A DNA stretch of 64,000 nucleotides from Pseudomonas viridiflava (GTDB taxonomy: Bacteria; Pseudomonadota; Gammaproteobacteria; Pseudomonadales; Pseudomonadaceae), in contig NZ_UTHA01000221.1 of the NCBI RefSeq assembly GCF_900582195.1, positions 1-64,000 of the forward strand, in the 5' to 3' direction. Below, in pieces: positions 52,359-61,147 of the stretch. The translations under genes were made by a program, and so were the position numbers. The notes below the pieces were generated by a model. It saw only the letters and a list, made by a program, of their open reading frames with translations, ran no database searches and was not told the origin of the DNA. Position 1 is the first letter of the stretch; every line of letters starts with the position of its first letter.

Positions 52359-53150
52359 TCAGATCCCTTTGAAAATGCCAGAACGCCGCTCCACCAACGA
52401 GCGCACGCCTTCCTTGGCATCCTCACTGGCCAGCAGTTTCTTCACCAGCGCCGGCAACCCCTGCGCTGCCGCCGTCTCACCCTCATACCGTGCCTGCCGC
52501 GCCGACATCAACGTCGCTTGCACCCCCAGCGGCGCCTGCCGGGCAATCCGCTCAGCCAATTCAATTGCTCGTGGTAGCAGATCCTCGCTGGCCATCACTT
52601 CCTGCACCAGTCCCAAGTGCAAGGCTTCATGCGCATCAAATTCATCGCCGGTCAGCAACCAGCGCATCGCATTACCCCAACCGGCAATCTGCTGAAATCG
52701 CAAAGTCGCGCCACCAAAAGGAAAAATCCCACGCTGCACTTCCATCTGCGCGAAGCGGGTATTGCTCGCACACAGGTTGATATCCGCCGCCAGCATCAAC
52801 TCGATACCAATGGTCAGGCAATAACCTTGCGCGGCGACAATCACCGGTTTGCTCACCCGCGGCCCGACGAAAACACCCCACGGATCGCAACCGCCGGTCG
52901 GAACCTGCCAGCCTTGGGCGAGTGCGCCGCTGGCATTCACCAGATCCAGACCAGCGGTAAAGTGTTCGCCATGTCCGAACACCACCGCTACCCGCGCCTC
53001 GCTGTCGGCCTCGAACTCGCCATAGGCCAGGCTCAGGTCATTGAGCAGGTCGAGATCGAAAGCATTGCGCTTGGCCGCTCGGTCAAGGCCAATCAGGTGA
53101 ACGTGACCACGGCGTTCTCGGCTGACGCGGCCGGGGCAGGGCTGATTCAT
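52359..53150 (-). CDS. Enoyl-CoA hydratase/isomerase family protein (crotonase)
   Basis: A 263-aa crotonase-fold protein. Oxyanion-hole residues lie in EHFTAGLDLVNASG and LTIGIELMLAADINLC; the middle RGIFPFGGATLRFQQIAGWG replaces the usual glutamates of enoyl-CoA hydratase, so the reaction could be isomerase- or hydratase-like. No fatty-acid operon surrounds it. The family is sure, the substrate is not. Confidence 0.86.
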   Translation of the reverse strand: MNQPCPGRVSRERRGHVHLIGLDRAAKRNAFDLDLLNDLSLAYGEFEADSEARVAVVFGHGEHFTAGLDLVNASGALAQGWQVPTGGCDPWGVFVGPRVSKPVIVAAQGYCLTIGIELMLAADINLCASNTRFAQMEVQRGIFPFGGATLRFQQIAGWGNAMRWLLTGDEFDAHEALHLGLVQEVMASEDLLPRAIELAERIARQAPLGVQATLMSARQARYEGETAAAQGLPALVKKLLASEDAKEGVRSLVERRSGIFKGI

Positions 53151-53573
53151 GGCGAAATCCTCGAGCGGGAAGGGCGGTGGCAGCGGCGGTATGCCGCATG
53201 TCGATGAATCGTTTTAGCGTCATCGCCCGCAGGGCCGGGCCTTTGAAAAATAGACCTTGGCGCGATTATCCGCAAAACCCCGTTACACAGCGGTGACACA
53301 GGTATTTTGACGATAAAAAAAGCTCCCTTTTTGGGCAAAATCCGGTATAGTGCGCGCCGGCCTTTAACCGGGCCGCGTTTAGGTAGCGCAATTTCCCGAA
53401 GTCAGCTTCGGCTGCACGTCCGCATTGCGGGCTCTTCCCGGACGATTCTTTTTTTCATTCATTCGTTTTCGCAAATCCCCGCCGACAAAGCTGCCAGGGC
53501 GACTCTTGAGTCTCAACACGGCATGCGCAGCTTTGGAGCATGGGTCTTTGCGGATGCACTTAGAGGCAGACCC
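53151..53573 (+). promoter_or_regulatory. Long 5' leader of the DEAD-box helicase with hairpins and a terminator-like element
   Basis: A TATAGT box at 53346-53351 gives a start near 53358 and a leader of about 215 bases. It contains CCGAAGtcaGCTTCGG (53397-53412) and CGTCCG (53417-53422) pairing with CGGACG (53439-53444), followed by TTCTTTTTTT (53446-53455), like an intrinsic terminator. Inside, CGGGctcttCCCG is a competing hairpin. A matched -35 was not clear. No gene begins in the stretch other than an in-frame extension of deaD. Confidence 0.5.
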
Positions 53574-55247
53574 ATGACCCAGGAAACCGGCGGATTCGCC
53601 GCTTTTAATCTTAATCCGAATATTCTTGCAGCCGTCGCAGCGACCGGCTACGAAGAGCCTTCGGCGATTCAGCAGCAATCGATCCCGATCATCATGGCCG
53701 GCCAGGACATGATTGGCCAGGCGCAAACCGGTACCGGTAAAACCGCCGCGTTCGCACTGCCTATCCTGCACCGCATCGATCCTGCCAAGCGCGAACCGCA
53801 AGCCCTGATCCTGGCGCCAACTCGTGAGTTGGCGCTGCAAGTAGCAACCGCTTTCGAAACCTACGCCAAGCAAATGCCGGGCGTTACCGTTGTGGCCGTT
53901 TACGGCGGCGCGCCGATGGGCCCACAACTGAAAGCAATCCGTAATGGCGCACAGATCGTTGTCGCCACTCCGGGCCGTCTGTGCGACCACCTGCGTCGCG
54001 ACGAAAAAGTGCTGTCGACCGTGAACCACCTGGTTCTCGACGAAGCTGACGAAATGTTGAAGCTGGGCTTCATGGATGACCTGGAAGTCATCTTCAAGGC
54101 TCTGCCAGCGACCCGTCAGACCGTTTTGTTCTCGGCGACCCTGCCGCAGTCGATCCGCGCCATTGCCGAACGCCATCTGCGCGATCCGCAACACGTGAAG
54201 ATTCAGACCAAGACCCAGACCGTCACCGCAATCGAACAGGCTCACCTGTTGGTTCACGCTGACCAGAAGACTTCGGCCGTTCTCAGCTTGCTGGAAGTGG
54301 AAGACTTCGACGCGCTGATCATGTTCGTGCGCACCAAGCAAGCGACCCTGGATCTGGCCAGTGCCCTCGACGCCAAAGGCTACAAAGCCGCGGCGCTGAA
54401 CGGTGACATCGCCCAGAACCAGCGTGAGCGCGTTATCGACTCGCTGAAAGATGGCCGTCTGGACATCGTTGTTGCGACCGACGTTGCTGCCCGTGGTCTG
54501 GACGTTCCGCGCATCACTCACGTGTTCAACGTTGACATGCCGTACGACCCGGAATCCTACGTTCACCGTATCGGCCGTACTGGCCGTGCCGGTCGCGAAG
54601 GTCGTGCACTGCTGCTGGTGACTCCACGTGAGCGCCGCATGCTGCAAGTGATCGAGCGTGTCACCGGTCAGAAAGTCGCTGAAGTTCGCCTGCCGGACGC
54701 TCAAGCTGTTCTCGATGCGCGCATCAAGAAACTGACCAACAGCCTGTCGCCGCTGGTCGCTGATGCCGAATCGACTCACGGTGAGCTGCTCGATCGTCTG
54801 ACTGCAGACATCGGCTGCACCCCGCGTGCTCTGGCTGCTGCGCTGCTGCGCAAAGCCACCAACGGTCAAGCGCTGAACCTGGCCGCGATCGAGAAGGAAC
54901 GTCCACTGGTGCCGAACAACGCACCGCGTGGCGACCGTCCTGAGCGCACCGGTGATCGTCCTGATCGTGGTGACCGCGAGCGTCGCGCGCCAATGCCTTT
55001 GGGCGAAGGCCGTGCTCGTTGCCGTACCGCGCTGGGTGCGCGTGACGGTATCGCTGCGAAGAACCTGCTGGGCGCCATCCTCAACGAAGGCGGTCTGGCC
55101 CGTGAAGCGATCGGTCGCATCCAGGTGCGTGACAGCTTCAGCCTCGTCGAGCTGCCGGAAGATGGTCTGGACAAACTCCTGACCAAACTGAAGGACACTC
55201 GCGTTGCCGGCAAGCAGCTGAAACTGCGTCGCTACCGCGAAGATTGA
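53574..55247 (+). CDS. deaD: DEAD-box ATP-dependent RNA helicase DeaD/CsdA
   Basis: Cold-shock and ribosome-assembly RNA helicase. The 557-aa protein has the Q motif FAAFNLNPNILAAVAATGYEE region, motif I AQTGTGKT, motif II VLDEADEML, motif III SAT, motif VI HRIGRTGRAGREG, and a C-terminal DbpA-like RNA-binding domain (NLLGAILNEGGL..., ending LKLRRYRED) after a basic Arg-rich linker GDRPERTGDRPDRGDRERR. The start ATG 53574 with AGAGGCAG is chosen rather than the upstream frame from 53307. A terminator follows. Confidence 0.95.
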   Translation: MTQETGGFAAFNLNPNILAAVAATGYEEPSAIQQQSIPIIMAGQDMIGQAQTGTGKTAAFALPILHRIDPAKREPQALILAPTRELALQVATAFETYAKQMPGVTVVAVYGGAPMGPQLKAIRNGAQIVVATPGRLCDHLRRDEKVLSTVNHLVLDEADEMLKLGFMDDLEVIFKALPATRQTVLFSATLPQSIRAIAERHLRDPQHVKIQTKTQTVTAIEQAHLLVHADQKTSAVLSLLEVEDFDALIMFVRTKQATLDLASALDAKGYKAAALNGDIAQNQRERVIDSLKDGRLDIVVATDVAARGLDVPRITHVFNVDMPYDPESYVHRIGRTGRAGREGRALLLVTPRERRMLQVIERVTGQKVAEVRLPDAQAVLDARIKKLTNSLSPLVADAESTHGELLDRLTADIGCTPRALAAALLRKATNGQALNLAAIEKERPLVPNNAPRGDRPERTGDRPDRGDRERRAPMPLGEGRARCRTALGARDGIAAKNLLGAILNEGGLAREAIGRIQVRDSFSLVELPEDGLDKLLTKLKDTRVAGKQLKLRRYRED

Positions 55248-55274
55248 TCCGCTCCCGGGCTGATTGATCGAACA

Positions 55275-55308
55275 TAAAAAATCCCCGACTGGTTCGGGGA
55301 TTTTTTAT
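55275..55308 (+). terminator. Terminator of deaD
   Basis: Stem AAAATCCCCGA / TCGGGGATTTT, loop CTGGT, then TTT. A strong stem with A and T tails. Confidence 0.88.
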
Positions 55309-55325
55309 GCCTGCTTTTTGCCTTT

Positions 55326-55350
55326 GCGGGAGCGAGTCTGCTCGCGAAGG
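55326..55350. repeat. Single REP sequence
   Basis: GCGGGAGCGAGTCTGCTCGC GAAGG, one copy without an inverted partner; the hairpin loses one base pair relative to the consensus. Confidence 0.7.
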
Positions 55351-55352
55351 CG

Positions 55353-56120
55353 TCAACCGAAACGATAGATATCCATGCCCAGCGCACCCATCGTGAAGCC
55401 CTTGTGCGCCACGCTGAACTGACCACCCGCGCCCCGGGCAAAATACAGCGGCAACAAATGCTCATCACTCGGATGGCTGCGCACGGCATGCGGCGCCTGC
55501 TGGCGATAATCATGCAGCGCCGCCTCATCGTCGGCCGCCAACTTCTCGATCACCCAGTCACGAAAATCCCGCGCCCACGGCTCGACACTTTCCGGGCCGG
55601 CGTGCCAGTCCAGTTCGCGCAGGTTGTGCGTAATGCTGCCGGAACCGATCAGCAGAATGCCCTGATCACGCAGGCTTGCCAGCGCCCGGCCAACCCGGGT
55701 TTGCAGCGCCGGACCAGAACGGCTCGGTAGCGAAACCTGCACCACTGGAATATCCGCCTGCGGGTACATCAGCGACAGCGGCACCCAAACACCGTGATCG
55801 AACGGGCGTTGCGGATCGAGACGGGCAGGCAAGTTGTTGGCATTCAACAAATCGGCCACCTCAGCCGCCAGTTGCGGATCACCCGGCGCCGGATACTGAA
55901 CTTCAAACAACGCGCGAGGGAAGCCGCCGAAGTCGTGCCAGGTCTCCGGTTGCGGATGACTGCTGACAAGCAGCTCATGGCTTTCCCAATGCGCAGAAAC
56001 GATCACAATGGCTTTGGGTTTGGGTAATTCGGCGGCCAGACGCGCCAGCGCCGGGCCACTGGCGCCGGGCTCCAGTGCGAGCATGGGTGAACCATGGGAG
56101 ATAAACAGGCTGGGAAACAT
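55353..56120 (-). CDS. ygiD: DODA-type extradiol dioxygenase (YgiD family)
   Basis: A 255-aa member of the LigB-like 4,5-DOPA dioxygenase extradiol family. Metal-ligand His are in FISHGSPM and FDHGVWVPLSLMYP (with upstream AHWESHE and a late SDEHLLPLYFA). The reaction would open catechol-type rings. Short start MFPSLFISHG is complete. The natural substrate in bacteria is not settled. Confidence 0.86.
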   Translation of the reverse strand: MFPSLFISHGSPMLALEPGASGPALARLAAELPKPKAIVIVSAHWESHELLVSSHPQPETWHDFGGFPRALFEVQYPAPGDPQLAAEVADLLNANNLPARLDPQRPFDHGVWVPLSLMYPQADIPVVQVSLPSRSGPALQTRVGRALASLRDQGILLIGSGSITHNLRELDWHAGPESVEPWARDFRDWVIEKLAADDEAALHDYRQQAPHAVRSHPSDEHLLPLYFARGAGGQFSVAHKGFTMGALGMDIYRFG

Positions 56121-56223
56121 GGACGGGTTCCTGAGCGTTAAGATGATTCATCTTCAGTCAGTTCATTGATCTAAATCTAATATAAGTTTTAACGCTTTTT
56201 GATCGAATTATTGGGAGTGATGC

Positions 56224-56871
56224 ATGCAGCCTGAGTTTTGGCACAAGAAGTGGGCTTCGGGCCAGATCGGTTTCCATCTGCCCGAGGTGAATCCGTATCT
56301 GCAGCGGCACTGGGCGGTACCTGAAACGGCACGAGTGCTTGTGCCTTTGTGTGGGAAAAGTCTGGATCTGGCGTGGCTGGCCGGGCGCGGTCATCGGGTG
56401 CTCGGGATTGAACTGTCGGATAAGGCTATCGAAGACTTTTTCAGCGAGCATCGGATTGAGCCGGACATCAGCGAGAACGGCGCATTCAAGGTCTACCGTG
56501 GTGACGCCATCGAGCTGTGGTGCGGCGACTTCTTTGCGCTGACGGCAAGCGATGTGGCCGATTGCACAGCGTTGTACGACCGCGCCGCGCTGATTGCCTT
56601 GCCTGCGCCGATGCGTGAACGTTATGCGGCGCATCTTCAGCAGATTCTGCCGCAAGGCGTGCAAGGGTTGCTGATTACCCTGGATTACGATCAGACGCAG
56701 ATGCCGGGGCCGCCGTTTGCGGTGGGGGATGATGAGGTGCAGCGGTTGCTGGAATGTGTCTGGCAGATGGAGGTGTTGGAAGAGCAGGATGTGCTGAGTG
56801 AGAGCGGGAAGTTCTTGCAGGCTGGCGTGACGCGGCTTGAGGAGCGCGTTTACCGGGTTTCCAGCCGATAG
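56224..56871 (+). CDS. tpm: Thiopurine S-methyltransferase
   Basis: A 215-aa SAM-dependent methyltransferase, MQPEFWHKKWASGQIGFHLP at the start, with VLVPLCGKSLDLAWLAGRGH as the SAM-binding motif. Pseudomonas Tpm methylates tellurite, selenite or thiopurines and links to metalloid resistance. Length and motifs match the family closely. Confidence 0.94.
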   Translation: MQPEFWHKKWASGQIGFHLPEVNPYLQRHWAVPETARVLVPLCGKSLDLAWLAGRGHRVLGIELSDKAIEDFFSEHRIEPDISENGAFKVYRGDAIELWCGDFFALTASDVADCTALYDRAALIALPAPMRERYAAHLQQILPQGVQGLLITLDYDQTQMPGPPFAVGDDEVQRLLECVWQMEVLEEQDVLSESGKFLQAGVTRLEERVYRVSSR

Positions 56872-56892
56872 CTTTTTGTTGCACTTGATGGC

Positions 56893-56990
56893 CTCTTCGC
56901 GAGCAAGCTCGCTCCCACGGTGATTTGTGCTGCGTCAACGATTGTATAAACACCGCACAACCTGTGGGAGCGAGCTTGCTCGCGAAAGGG
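56893..56990. repeat. REPIN between tpm and htpX
   Basis: CTCTTCGCGAGCAAGCTCGC TCCCACG and inverted TGTGGGAGCGAGCTTGCTCG CGAAAG, about 45 bases apart. Confidence 0.86.
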
Positions 56991-57021
56991 GCGGCACTGT
57001 CGGCGCACAATCCAGAGATAT

Positions 57022-57054
57022 GAAAAAGGCCCGCATCACTGCGGGCCTCTTTCA
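57022..57054 (-). terminator. Terminator of htpX
   Basis: On the minus strand the stem GAGGCCCGCA / TGCGGGCCTT (approximate) around a small loop is followed by TTTTTCATATC. It lies directly after the htpX stop. Confidence 0.75.
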
Positions 57055-57071
57055 TGTTTACACCGGTCTGA

Positions 57072-57959
57072 TCAACCGCGACGACGCAGCGCGTCGATAC
57101 GCTCTTCCAGCGGTGGGTGGCTCATGAACATGCGGGCAAAGCCCTGTTTGATGCCACCGTTGATGCCAAAGGCGTTCAGGGTGTCCGGCATGTGCACCGG
57201 CAGGCCCTGTTCGGCACGCAGGCGTTGCAGTGCGCCGATCATCGCGCTGGTGCCGGCCAGACGTGCGCCGGCTTCGTCGGCACGGAATTCGCGCTTGCGC
57301 GAGAACCACATGACGATCGCACTGGCGAGAATGCCCAGTACCAGTTCGGCGAAGATGGTCGCCACATAGTAGGCGATGCCCTGGCCTTCTTCGTTCTTGA
57401 AGATCACCTTGTCGACGAAGTTGCCGATGATCCGCGCGAAGAACATCACGAAGGTGTTCACCACGCCCTGGATCAGCGCCAGGGTGACCATGTCGCCGTT
57501 GGCGACGTGGCCGATTTCGTGGGCCAGCACGGCTTTCACTTCATCGGGCGAAAAGCGTTCGAGCAGGCCCTGGCTGACCGCGACCAGTGCGTCGTTCTTG
57601 TTCCAGCCGGTGGCGAAGGCGTTTGCTTCGTAGGCCGGGAAAATACCGACTTCGGGCATCTTGATCCCGGCTTCGCGGGACAGTTGCTCGACAGTTTGCA
57701 GCAGCCATTGCTCATGCCGGGTACGTGGCTGGCTGATGATCTGGGTACCGGTGCTCATCTTCGCCATCCACTTGGAGATGAACAACGAGAACAGCGAGCC
57801 GGCGAAACCAAAGACTGCACAGAAAACCAGCAGCTGACTAAGGTCGAGATCAACCCCGTTGGCCGCCATGAACCCGTTGAAGCCGAAAAGGCTCAGGGTG
57901 ATGCTGGCTATCAGCACGACCGCCAGGTTAGTGGCCAAAAACAGCAGGATGCGCATCAT
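57072..57959 (-). CDS. htpX: Membrane protease HtpX
   Basis: Zinc metalloprotease of the inner membrane, degrading damaged membrane proteins. The 295-aa protein has two hydrophobic helices at the N-terminus, active-site HEIGH with His147, Glu148 and His151 (AVLAHEIGHVANGD), and a distal Glu (FRADEAGARLAG). The start MMRILLF follows GAGGAG. A strong sigma-70-like promoter is at 58005-58033. Confidence 0.94.
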   Translation of the reverse strand: MMRILLFLATNLAVVLIASITLSLFGFNGFMAANGVDLDLSQLLVFCAVFGFAGSLFSLFISKWMAKMSTGTQIISQPRTRHEQWLLQTVEQLSREAGIKMPEVGIFPAYEANAFATGWNKNDALVAVSQGLLERFSPDEVKAVLAHEIGHVANGDMVTLALIQGVVNTFVMFFARIIGNFVDKVIFKNEEGQGIAYYVATIFAELVLGILASAIVMWFSRKREFRADEAGARLAGTSAMIGALQRLRAEQGLPVHMPDTLNAFGINGGIKQGFARMFMSHPPLEERIDALRRRG

Positions 57960-58262
57960 GGTTGTAGAAATCTCCTCAAGCTAAAGATGTAGCGTACTGC
58001 GGGGTATATAAGGTGCTGCACCGGGGTATTCAACTGAGTGACTATTTCAAACTGTGTCCTACAGCAGATTCTTCGGTGCACGGCATATTTCCCACGACAG
58101 ATACCGATAGGGATGACGGCCAGCCGCGACCCGTCGTCATTACACCGGACGCAGGTAACCGGTATGAATCGCAAGTGTAGAAGGCGTGCGCGGAGGTATA
58201 ACGCAGAAGTGTTGCTGAATCAGACAGTGCGCAACGTTTGACCATTGCGCACTGCTGGCCGG
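57960..58262. other. Intergenic region between htpX and the aminotransferase
   Basis: About 300 bases. The minus strand holds the htpX promoter at its start; the remainder has no frame worth calling, and a weak GCGCA...TGCGC pair near 58230-58250. Nothing else was seen. Confidence 0.5.
58005..58033 (-). promoter_or_regulatory. htpX promoter
   Basis: On the minus strand TTGAAT (58033-58028), a 17-base spacer and TATATA (58010-58005). It would start transcription near 57998, some 40 bases before the htpX ATG. Heat-shock sigma-32 spacing was tested and did not fit well. Confidence 0.6.
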
Positions 58263-59474
58263 TTACTGGCGGTAGGATTTGAGGAAGTTGCCGATACGGC
58301 CGATGGCCATTTCCAGATCGTCGACGCGGGGCAGGGTAACCACGCGGAAGTGATCCGGCCACGGCCAGTTAAACGCCGTACCCTGAACCACCAGCAGCTT
58401 CTCGGAGAGCAGCAGGTCGAGGACAAATTTCTCGTCGTTGTGGATCGGGCAGACCTTCGGGTCGATTTTCGGGAACGCATACAACGCGCCCATCGGCTTG
58501 ACGCAGCTTACGCCGGGAATGTCGTTGAGCAATTCCCAGGTGCGGTTGCGCTGCTCCAGCAGACGACCCTGCGGCAGCACCAGATCATTGATGCTCTGAT
58601 AGCCACCCAATGCGGTCTGGATCGCATGCTGGCTCGGCACGTTGGCACACAGGCGCATGTTGGCCAGCATGTCGATGCCTTCGATGTAGCTCTGCGCATT
58701 GTGCTTCGGCCCGGAAATGGCGATCCAGCCAGAGCGGAAACCCGCCACGCGGTACGACTTCGACAGGCCGTTGAAGGTCAGGCACAGCAGGTCCGGGGCC
58801 AGCGACGCGGTGCAGATGTGCACGGCATCGTCGTACAGGATCTTGTCGTAGATCTCATCGGAGAACACCACCAGGTTGTGCGCACGGGCGATTTCCAGCA
58901 TGCCCAGCAAGACTTCCTTCGAATACACCGCGCCGGTCGGGTTGTTCGGGTTGATGATCACCATCGCTTTGGTGTTCGGGGTGATCTTGGCCTTGATGTC
59001 GGCCAGATCCGGGAACCAGTCGGCACCCTCGTCGCACAGGTAATGCACGGCGTTACCACCGGCGAGGCTGACGGCGGCGGTCCACAGCGGATAGTCCGGG
59101 GCTGGCACCAGCACTTCGTCGCCGTTGTTGAGCAGCGCCTGCAGCGACATCACGATCAGTTCGGAAACGCCGTTGCCCAGATAGATGTCTTCGATGCCGA
59201 CACCTTCGACATTCTTCTGCTGGTAGTACTGCATCACTGCTTTGCGCGCGCTGAACAGGCCTTTGGAGTCGCTGTAGCCTTGCGCGGTCGGCAGGTTGCG
59301 GATCACATCCTGAAGGATTTCGTCCGGCGCTTCGAAACCAAACGGCGCCGGGTTGCCGATGTTCAGCTTGAGGATGCGCTGGCCTTCCTCCTCCAGACGT
59401 TTGGCGTGCTTGAGCACCGGGCCGCGAATGTCGTAGCAGACGTTGGCGAGCTTGTTCGATTTGCTGAACTGCAT
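58263..59474 (-). CDS. alaA: Pyridoxal-phosphate aminotransferase, AlaA type
   Basis: A 403-aa class I aminotransferase that makes alanine from pyruvate and glutamate in E. coli AlaA. The start MQFSKSNKLANVCYDIRGPV is the family N-terminus. NPNNPTGAVY, DEIYDKILYD and the Schiff-base Lys in NGLSKSYRVAGFRSGW are present. An upstream frame to 59636 has no site. It is divergent from msrB. Confidence 0.91.
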   Translation of the reverse strand: MQFSKSNKLANVCYDIRGPVLKHAKRLEEEGQRILKLNIGNPAPFGFEAPDEILQDVIRNLPTAQGYSDSKGLFSARKAVMQYYQQKNVEGVGIEDIYLGNGVSELIVMSLQALLNNGDEVLVPAPDYPLWTAAVSLAGGNAVHYLCDEGADWFPDLADIKAKITPNTKAMVIINPNNPTGAVYSKEVLLGMLEIARAHNLVVFSDEIYDKILYDDAVHICTASLAPDLLCLTFNGLSKSYRVAGFRSGWIAISGPKHNAQSYIEGIDMLANMRLCANVPSQHAIQTALGGYQSINDLVLPQGRLLEQRNRTWELLNDIPGVSCVKPMGALYAFPKIDPKVCPIHNDEKFVLDLLLSEKLLVVQGTAFNWPWPDHFRVVTLPRVDDLEMAIGRIGNFLKSYRQ

Positions 59475-59698
59475 GGCGATGTGATCCCGAAAATGAACGA
59501 TCCAGGCGGCGAATGGACAACCGTACTGGGATTCCTGCGTCTTTACACAGGCGGACGTCTTGAGCCGTGGCTCCCATAATCCGTTTGAATGCGCCCGGTC
59601 TGGCTGCCAGACTGGTGCGTGACGAGGCGCAATCATACGTGCCGCCCGATCCGTGGAAAAGGTACAGATCGGGCTTTTTCAGCCGCTGAGGTGTGATG

Positions 59699-60094
59699 AT
59701 GGAAAAGTTGGAAAAAACCCTGGAAGAATGGCGGGCGATGCTCGACCCCGAGCAATACAACGTTTGTCGCCTGAGTGCGACCGAGCGCCCGTTCTCCGGC
59801 AAATACAACGACACCAAAACCGACGGTGTCTACCACTGCGTTTGCTGCAACGAAGCGCTGTTCGATTCCAAGACCAAATTCGATTCCGGTTGCGGCTGGC
59901 CGAGCTTCTACGCGCCAATTGGCGAAAGCGCGATGACCGAAATCCGTGACACCACTCACGGCATGATCCGCACGGAAGTGAAGTGCGCGCGCTGTGATGC
60001 GCATCTGGGCCATGTGTTCCCCGATGGACCACCGCCGACCGGCCTGCGTTATTGCATCAATTCGGTGTGCCTGAATCTCGAACCTCGGGCATAA
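59699..60094 (+). CDS. msrB: Peptide-methionine (R)-S-oxide reductase MsrB
   Basis: Repairs oxidised methionine. The 131-aa protein has two CxxC zinc pairs (CVCC and KCARCDAHLGHVF), the catalytic Cys in RYCINSVCLNL and the RWCINS variant changed to RYCINS. The start ATG 59699 has GAGG seven bases upstream; ATG 59696 and GTG 59693 are the alternatives. It heads a stress segment with gpx and the OspR-like regulator. Confidence 0.94.
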   Translation: MEKLEKTLEEWRAMLDPEQYNVCRLSATERPFSGKYNDTKTDGVYHCVCCNEALFDSKTKFDSGCGWPSFYAPIGESAMTEIRDTTHGMIRTEVKCARCDAHLGHVFPDGPPPTGLRYCINSVCLNLEPRA

Positions 60095-60203
60095 GCGATC
60101 AAGGGCGACCTCCGGGTCGCCTTGTTATTCGATAATTAAATTGCACGCAATTTAATTGCTCGCTATGTTTGGTCTTTCCCGACTGTCTGCGGAGCCCTAT
60201 GCC

Positions 60204-60689
60204 ATGAGCGACAACCTGCTGAACATCCCGTGCACCACCATTAAAGGTGAGCAAAAGACCCTCGCCGATTTCGCCGGCAAAGCCGTGTTGGTGGTCAACA
60301 CCGCGAGCAAATGCGGTTTCACCCCGCAATACAAAGGCCTCGAAGAACTCTGGCAGACCTACAAGGATCAAGGCCTGGTGGTGTTGGGCTTCCCGTGCAA
60401 TCAGTTCGGCAAGCAGGAGCCAGGTAACGAAGGGGCGATCAGCGAATTCTGCGAGCTGAACTTTGGTGTCAGCTTCCCGCTGTTCAAGAAGATCGAAGTC
60501 AACGGCGCCGGCGCGCATCCACTGTTCGTGCAGTTGAAGAAACGCGCCCCGGGCGTACTTGGTTCGCAAGGCATCAAGTGGAACTTCACCAAATTCCTCA
60601 TCGGCAAGGACGGCCAGTTGGTCAAGCGCTTCGCCCCGGCCACCAAGCCGCAGGACCTGAGCCGCGAGATCGAAGCCCTGCTCAAATGA
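60204..60689 (+). CDS. gpx: Glutathione peroxidase-like protein (thioredoxin-dependent peroxidase type)
   Basis: A 161-aa peroxidase. The peroxidatic Cys37 lies in NTASKCGFT in place of selenocysteine, with Gln in FPCNQFGKQEPG and Trp in KWNFTKF completing the catalytic tetrad. Most bacterial Cys forms use thioredoxin. The start ATG 60204 has GGAG; the gene overlaps the following regulator by four bases (ATGA). Confidence 0.93.
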   Translation: MSDNLLNIPCTTIKGEQKTLADFAGKAVLVVNTASKCGFTPQYKGLEELWQTYKDQGLVVLGFPCNQFGKQEPGNEGAISEFCELNFGVSFPLFKKIEVNGAGAHPLFVQLKKRAPGVLGSQGIKWNFTKFLIGKDGQLVKRFAPATKPQDLSREIEALLK

Positions 60690-61147
60690 ACAGCCTGCCG
60701 GTCGATTCGCTGAAGCTCGACAACCAGTTGTGCTTCAAGCTGTACGCCGCCTCCCGGGCGGTGATTCGTGCCTACAAGCCGATGCTCGATCAACTCGGCC
60801 TGACGTACCCGCAATACCTGGCGATGCTGGTGTTGTGGGAATGGCAGGACGCCGCGCCGGAGCAACCAACCGTCAAGGCGTTGGGCGAGCGCCTGGCACT
60901 GGACTCGGGCACGCTGACGCCATTGCTCAAGCGCCTGGAGCAGTTGCAGTGGGTGCAGCGCCAGCGTTCGACGCGTGACGAGCGCGAAGTGCACCTGAGC
61001 CTGACACCGGCAGGGCAAGCCTTGCGTGAGCAGGTCGGGCCGCTCAAGGCCCGACTCCTGTGCGACAGCGGGGTGGATCTGGACCGCCTCAATGAGTTGC
61101 GTGACGGTCTCGATCACTTGTTGGGGCAGATCAAGGCGCTGTCGTAG
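60686..61147 (+). CDS. ospR: MarR/OhrR-type oxidative-stress regulator, OspR-like
   Basis: A 153-aa MarR regulator with Cys16 in LKLDNQLCFKLYAASR, the same position as the sensing Cys of OhrR. The wing region reads VQRQRSTRDEREVHLSLTPA; a second Cys lies in ARLLCDSGVDL. It is translationally coupled to gpx. In P. aeruginosa OspR senses peroxide and represses gpx. Its end overlaps the end of the convergent sensor kinase by about 17 bases. Confidence 0.88.
   Translation: MNSLPVDSLKLDNQLCFKLYAASRAVIRAYKPMLDQLGLTYPQYLAMLVLWEWQDAAPEQPTVKALGERLALDSGTLTPLLKRLEQLQWVQRQRSTRDEREVHLSLTPAGQALREQVGPLKARLLCDSGVDLDRLNELRDGLDHLLGQIKALS

Noticed and set aside
9865..56990. Repeated GCGAGC...GCTCGC sequences as a CRISPR array
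   Set aside because: They are dispersed palindromes with no regular spacer and no cas genes; they are REPINs.
57990..58060. Sigma-32 heat-shock promoter for htpX
   Set aside because: TTGAAA and CCCC elements exist but with spacing of about 18 bases; a TTGAAT-N17-TATATA match is better.
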